A DNA stretch of 64,000 nt from Symsagittifera roscoffensis (Eukaryota; Xenacoelomorpha; Acoela; Convolutidae). Position numbers and translations under genes: made by a program. The DNA lies in contig NC_087067.1 of the NCBI RefSeq assembly GCF_963678635.1, positions 59,568,594 to 59,632,593 on the forward strand, read 5' to 3'. The notes under the pieces are model-generated. The model had not been told where the DNA came from. It worked only from the letters and a program-made list of their open reading frames with translations, and did not search any database. This document shows, piece by piece, positions 59,131 through 64,000 of this stretch. The stretch's first letter is position 1. Every line of letters starts with the position of its first letter.

Positions 59131-59600
59131 TTGTGTCAGAGTTACAAGTTTTGGCTCCAAATATGACTGCTCAAAATCTTTCAGCTTCCGAAATAATCTT
59201 CTTTTCAAAATTTCTTACACATATTTCACAAAAATTAGGTTTGAAAAATTTCAAAAAGTTTGCAGGTCTTTATCATATAGTTTTGGTCTGTAATGTACTC
59301 TCAAAGAGTGGCAAGTCTTGCCACCAAAATTGACTGCTTGACGTCTTTTTTCCAAGACTTCTCAAAATTTGAAATTGTCAACCATTCGGTGGTGTGATGT
59401 CAGGGTATTCCTAGCAGTTGCAGATATGGCCTGCATACTATAAACGCTTAAATATTTTAATTTTTGACATATGATGAGCTTTTAACAATTTTTTAAAGTT
59501 TTGAACTTTTCGACCCGAAGGCGGTTGGATATGAAACTACCAAAAGGGTTGCAGTTAGGGCCTTAAAGTTTGACCGCTCAAATCTTTGGAGTGTTCTCTG
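59131..59600. repeat. degenerate repeat of about 150-250 bp
   Basis: A weakly conserved block recurs: GTTACAAGTTTTGGCTCCAA then GACTGCTCAAAATCTTTC (59140); GGCAAGTCTTGCCACC then GACTGCTTGACGTCTTTT (59310); GTTGCAGTTAGGGCCTTAAA then GACCGCTCAAATCTTTGG (59547). Divergence is high. Confidence 0.4.
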
Positions 59601-59603
59601 ATC

Positions 59604-60730
59604 CAATCATCCATCCATACATCCAACAAGCCATCTCTCCATTTAGCTATCCTCCCAGCTAGCAATCCATTCATCAAGCCATAAACCAATCGATCAAGCC
59701 TAAATCATCAATCAATCCATCAAACTAGCCATCCATCAATCCATCACTTTATCGAGCCATTCATTCAACCAACCAGCCGCCGAGTTATTTTTCCGTCGAG
59801 CCACCCATTCAAGTAATTCATCCATCTAGCCATCAATCTACCCAACCAGCCAATCATTGATTAATCGACAAATCCATCTAGCCATGCATTCAGGAAGACA
59901 TCTAGCCATCGGTCCAGTCAACCATGGATGGATCGCTTGATGAATGAATAGCTTCATCTAGCCAAGCATTCATCAAATCATTCATCTATCTAGCCATCGA
60001 ACCTGCTATCTATCCATTAATCTATACATCCGTCCAACCAACAAGCAGCCATTCGTCTAGCAATCAATTCAACCAGCCCTTCAACGAAACAGACATCAAA
60101 GCAGCTATACCTCCGTTGATGTAGCCAGTCATCTATCCAGCTAACCAACTAACAAGCCATCAGTGCATCCATCAAAGCAACCATCCATCAGTTCAGTCAC
60201 CTCTCAAGCAATCCATCATTCCAATCAGTCGACTAGCCATCCAATCGTTCATCTATTCTGCCATACATGGATCCATTAACCGCTCTGCCTGTCTAGCACC
60301 TCTCAATACTAACCAGCCATTCATCGATCCATCAAGCCACTTTACATCAAGCCATCGATTGATCAATCCAACCAGCTATCCATTTATCTTGCTATCCGTC
60401 CATCCAACCAGCAATCCATTTATCTAGGTTTTCAGCGATCTAGCCATCCATCCACCCATCCATTCTGCCTTCCATCCATTTATTTTGCCTTCATTCATTC
60501 ATCGTGCCTTTCATCGATCCGGTCAAACAGTCTTCCATCTATTAATTTAGACTTCCATCAATCCTGCCATCTATTGATCCATCCAACGATCCGCTCATCT
60601 CAGCCAGCCATCAATCATCCGGCAGTTCATGCACACATTCAGTAGCCTAGCCAGTGCTGCCTCCAGCTGTATGGTCACCTTAATGGTCACCTTAATCTCG
60701 TCCATGCGGCAATCAAGCAATCCATGTCGT
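59604..60730. repeat. degenerate CCATC/ATCCATC low-complexity tract (1.1 kb)
   Basis: Built almost wholly of short variants of CCATC, ATCCATC, AGCCATC and CAATC with irregular spacing, for over 1.1 kb. The plus strand is poor in G. No open frame of note. Old, decayed tetra/pentanucleotide microsatellite. Confidence 0.9.
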
Positions 60731-61640
60731 CTTCTAAAATATGGCATCTTAGCCGAATTATTTCAGAATCAGTCGAAAAAAATCATCAGTTTGACAGTTA
60801 GTTGCTAAATCACATAAAGCACAAAGAGTAATTTGATCAATTGGAATTTTTTTTCTCTTCAATTTGAGGGTTCTAAATTAAAATTCAAATTCATTTTGAC
60901 AAAAAATGTCAATATATGCATTATTTTGATGCATTAAACTATTCTAATGCGTTCTACTGCAATATGTTAATTCTGCTCTGAGATTGAGCTCTGTTTCGCT
61001 TCGTACTTATTAGCTCTAAATTTGTGTAGAATATTGAAACCTATTTACAAAGATGTGTATAGTTTTCTGGTAGAAATTAGCTTTAAATAAAAAAATGGTC
61101 AATTGTCTCTTTTTTTGTCGGAACAACGTCAAGAGACATTTACTTGATAATGACTCCTAGAAGATAATTTCTCCGAAAAATGAAAAACTTCTAGTAACTT
61201 CATAGGAGACCGTTCTGGATAGAGAATTTGTTTCATACAAACTTGAAAGTTATACAGGATTGTGTTAGTGAAGATTTTAGTTTTTTGGTTGGCCTGTTCT
61301 TTCTCTTATTGACGGATCCACGATGTGACGGGAATGGGTTTAACACAGCTTGTAATTTTTCTTTTGTGTTTACGTTTCGAAACTCTTGTTCCTTTTTAAG
61401 CGCCCTGTTCTATAAAGATTAGCAAAAGTTTAAAGAAAAAATCTACTTTATCGATTTTTGGATAAAGAAAAAAGTCAACCTTAATCGATTTTTAAGATAG
61501 TTGCTTTCTGTATTTAAATCATGATGGTCAGAACACTCTGCGCTAATTGCCAAGTAAACGGCTTTCCTTGTTGTTCTGATCACTCAAAGTGGAAGAAATT
61601 TGTCTTCGCTTGTCTTCGACTTTTTGATTTTTTCTACATG
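60731..61640. other. AT-rich spacer, no gene recognised
   Basis: No supported coding region. A 64-aa frame at 61228 has hydrophobic content only and no family likeness. Confidence 0.5.
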
Positions 61641-61645
61641 CAGAA

Positions 61646-61960
61646 TCAGGTATCACAAATAATAATCGGAATGGGATGAGTGAGCTATAATTTTAAATTC
61701 TTTTTAGCCATGGTTTGAACAACAATAAAAAAAATTTCATTAGCATTTTCAGTATTGAGAAAAAACAATGAAGTTTTTAATTTTTAGTGCAATTTTGAGC
61801 CAATTACGCGAGCAAACAGGCTTTCGATAAAATTACTCTTCAGTTTTTTAGTTGCTTTCTTCTGTCTTCTGATTTTTCTGTCTTCTGATTTTTGGTTATG
61901 TTTACACTAGTACGCAGCGTAGTGGATTATTTACGCTTGCGATAAGCAAGCGTTATTAAT
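61646..61960. repeat. dispersed repeat with CGCTTGC hairpin, copy 2
   Basis: Second copy of the repeat at 53265-53570: AATCAGGTATCACAAATAAT and GGAATGGG, then ACGCTTGC-GATAA-GCAAGCGT (61934-61954) and AATTAGAATCTAGATTTCTTCGG. Confidence 0.6.
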
Positions 61961-62960
61961 TAGAATCTAGATTTCTTCGGATTAACTTAACAAAACCACA
62001 GAATCACTAGTCTTCATTCACGCGCACACGTGCAAATTTAAGTTCTACAGGTCTACTTTTACTAATGACAGTTCTTTCAAAAAATTATGTCTTAAGTTTT
62101 TGAAGACAAAATATTCTGTTTCAAAAAGATTTTCGGACTATCATTAGTCTGATTATGTTTTGTCAGCTTAGTGGCCACATCAAAAAATTTTCATGTTTTT
62201 TTATGTTTACTGAAAAGTATTTGATAGCTTGGCTTGCATCAAAATCGAGCTTCATTAGCTTTTCAGGCACGCAGATTTATCCAGAAAAATATTCGCCTGA
62301 GGTGGTAAAGAAACTGTGTTCGAATTTTTTCGGTGAATTTTAAGCTTCATAATTTTTCTGTCCATGTGCCAAAACAAGAACTGTTTTTAAAGTTTCGTTC
62401 ACAAGAGCAGATCCTTTTACTGAATTTGAAAGACTTCAATGTCGTTTTTTCTGGAACGTTGGCAATATCACACGTTGGCAATGCCGAGGTATTTGACCTT
62501 CATGAAGCGGTTTGTTCAAATGCACCCCTTTTTACTAGTTCTGGCAGTATGCATGAGATGATCTATTCTGCAAACACTTGCCATGGTGTCATGGTGATAA
62601 AATGATTAATCAGATACTGTTTTGGCGTAAAGGTAATGATCATCTGTTTTAGAGTATTGAGCGTAGTGAAGACTTTAATATAGGTCTTGATGGTTTTTTT
62701 TTTTTTTTTTTTTTCAGAAGTCCTAAAACGCTTAAATAACAACAGTTGGGCATTCATGAGAAAGAAAGAAAAAATAAATTTCTACGGTCACTCATAACAT
62801 AATTTTAGCAATTCATTGTTATAAGTAATTTTTAAAATGAGACTCAGAGAGGATAGACAACGGGGCCATATGGCCCCCTAAGCGCCTACCCTAGTAGCTA
62901 TGTATGTTTCTTTCACTATCAGGAAAAGTAATTTTTGTAAATGTTTGTAGAATTTGTTTA
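61961..62960. other. spacer with SINE-like remnant and 20-base poly-T
   Basis: No gene seen. TTGGCGTAAAGGTAATG at 62620-62640 looks like an A-box region of the SINE family and is followed by GAGCGTAGTGAAGACTTTAA and a run of about 22 T (62695-62716), which could be the reverse of a poly-A tail or a family-specific end. Confidence 0.4.
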
Positions 62961-62969
62961 TTCGTAATT

Positions 62970-63145
62970 TCATCCATATATCCTATGCTACGAGCATCTG
63001 GACGGTCAAGTATCGTTATTCTAATCGAAATCCTACATTATACCTCTGTAAGCAGGCAACCGCCGGTAAGAAACAAAAAAGCTAAAATCGTCCATATCTC
63101 CTAAACTAGAGCTTCTGGAAGGTCAAGTTTTAGCGTTGGAACCTC
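62970..63145. repeat. diverged tandem duplication, offset about 118 bp
   Basis: TCATCCATATATCCTATGCT with CATCTGGACGGTCAAGTAT (from 62970) resembles TCGTCCATATCTCCTAAACT with CTTCTGGAAGGTCAAGTTT (from 63088). Confidence 0.6.
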
Positions 63146-63244
63146 AACTTTAAGATACACTCCCAATTAGCATACAATCACGGGTTCAATAACTTTTTTT
63201 CTACTTATAGTCAGATCTTCATTTCGCACTAAAAACACAGTTTT

Positions 63245-64000
63245 TCATGTATTATAAAATTTTACTAATTCTGTTCGAGTATCTTTCAATATCCTCGGAT
63301 ACATTTTTTGCGCCCACAGAAGGCTGAAAATCTTGGTAGCGCGAAATCGAATGGAAAACTGATCGATTTTTTTTCTTACATATGGGTTCTGCAAACAGTT
63401 TTGTTTTCGTGGCCCTTGATCGTTTAAAAAAGTTTGTAAGAAAAATTTTGCGACTGCACGAAACACGAATTTGAGTAGTTCGTAATCATGAATATCAAAC
63501 ACCGATAAAAATTCAATCTGTAGAAATATAACGAGAACTCTCGCTAAGCTTTCGAAAATAGATGGATATAATAATTTTCTTGTGTAAATAAACATTCAAG
63601 CGAACTGTAGTTACAACAACCGTAAATGAGAATATCTTTTTGAGTGATAAGAACCACGCTACTTCTATAATTCAAGTTTTCCGAATCACTGTTTCACCGA
63701 ATCAATATAACTTGAATCTAGATATTTACAAGCAGGTTTAATAATCACCTCTGAGAAGTTTAGAGTGAACTTTAAATTGGAAACACTTTTTATCTTCCTT
63801 TGTTTTATCGTATCTTTTTTTATAAGTAGCTTATTTCCATGCAAGCAATCGTCGAAATGACAAAGATCTTATTTAATATCCATAATCTGGCAGCCTATAG
63901 CAGTTATGTTGGTGTCAACTGCGAATAAGATTACTTCTGCTGTTTAACATGTCATGGATAAATCGTTAGTGTATATAAGGAACAGCAGTGGACCTAAAAT
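63245..64000 (-). pseudogene. decayed LINE reverse transcriptase, runs off the window
   Basis: On the minus strand from the right edge: ILGPLLFLIYTNDLS, then ILFAVDTNITAIG, where the catalytic Asp pair F-A-D-D has become F-A-V-D, with stops between. About 370 bases further on a 116-aa frame (63595-63245) resembles the C-terminal region: IHDYELLKFVFRA, QNPYVRKKIDQFSIRFRAT. It is a non-LTR RT of a family different from the one at 44.3 kb and clearly inactive. Confidence 0.72.

Noticed and set aside
58936-59208. 90-aa minus-strand Lys/Phe-rich frame
   Set aside because: Composition reflects poly-A/T runs; no family likeness and it overlaps a degenerate repeat.

Overview
The window looks like part of a draft animal genome scaffold, probably a marine or other repeat-rich invertebrate; I cannot name the species. 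The grounds are spliced genes of metazoan type (a MAP-kinase phosphatase 5' end, a PHAF1 pseudogene, sestrin and SAM-domain copies), CR1-like non-LTR retrotransposons, tRNA-derived SINE-like heads, AT-rich spacers and a 200-N assembly gap. No bacterial or organellar gene organisation is seen.

From 1 to about 44.3 kb the DNA is one large array of a roughly 477-bp tandem unit (about 70 units, two main variants, higher-order blocks). The array is interrupted by six minus-strand inserts: two near-identical sestrin-derived copies (about 6 kb apart) and four SAMD5/SASH-like SAM-domain copies. In five of the six inserts the gene body runs into the same ~330-bp 3' tail ending in a (CAAA)n run. In five of the six the start codon lies 6-10 nt after the same ~32-nt motif. 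That motif occurs once in each array unit, on the opposite strand, where GT follows it at once. A 17-nt end of the same motif also precedes the first ATG of the unrelated LINE at 44.3-47.5 kb. The simplest reading is that the motif is a spliced leader (or another shared 5' exon), that the array carries its source genes, and that the inserts are retrocopies of trans-spliced mRNAs. This is an inference from sequence and is the main finding.

From 44.3 to 47.5 kb lies a decayed CR1-like LINE on the minus strand (PHD-type ORF1, APE endonuclease, reverse transcriptase). It abuts an inverted copy of the array unit. From 47.8 to 48.7 kb are two exons of a MAP-kinase phosphatase rhodanese domain. From about 49.4 to 52.5 kb is a foreign-looking element with strong A/C bias on the plus strand, containing a membrane/proline-rich reading frame with breaks and a secreted glycoprotein-like ORF. 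It ends at a 35-bp inverted repeat joined to the C-terminal domain of another retroelement protein (52.6-53.1 kb).

From 53.1 to 64 kb is repeat-rich non-coding DNA: three tRNA-like SINE heads, hairpin-bearing dispersed repeats, 176-bp tandem repeats, a PHAF1 pseudogene (55.4-56.7 kb), a 1.1-kb degenerate CCATC repeat tract and a decayed LINE reverse transcriptase that runs off the right edge.
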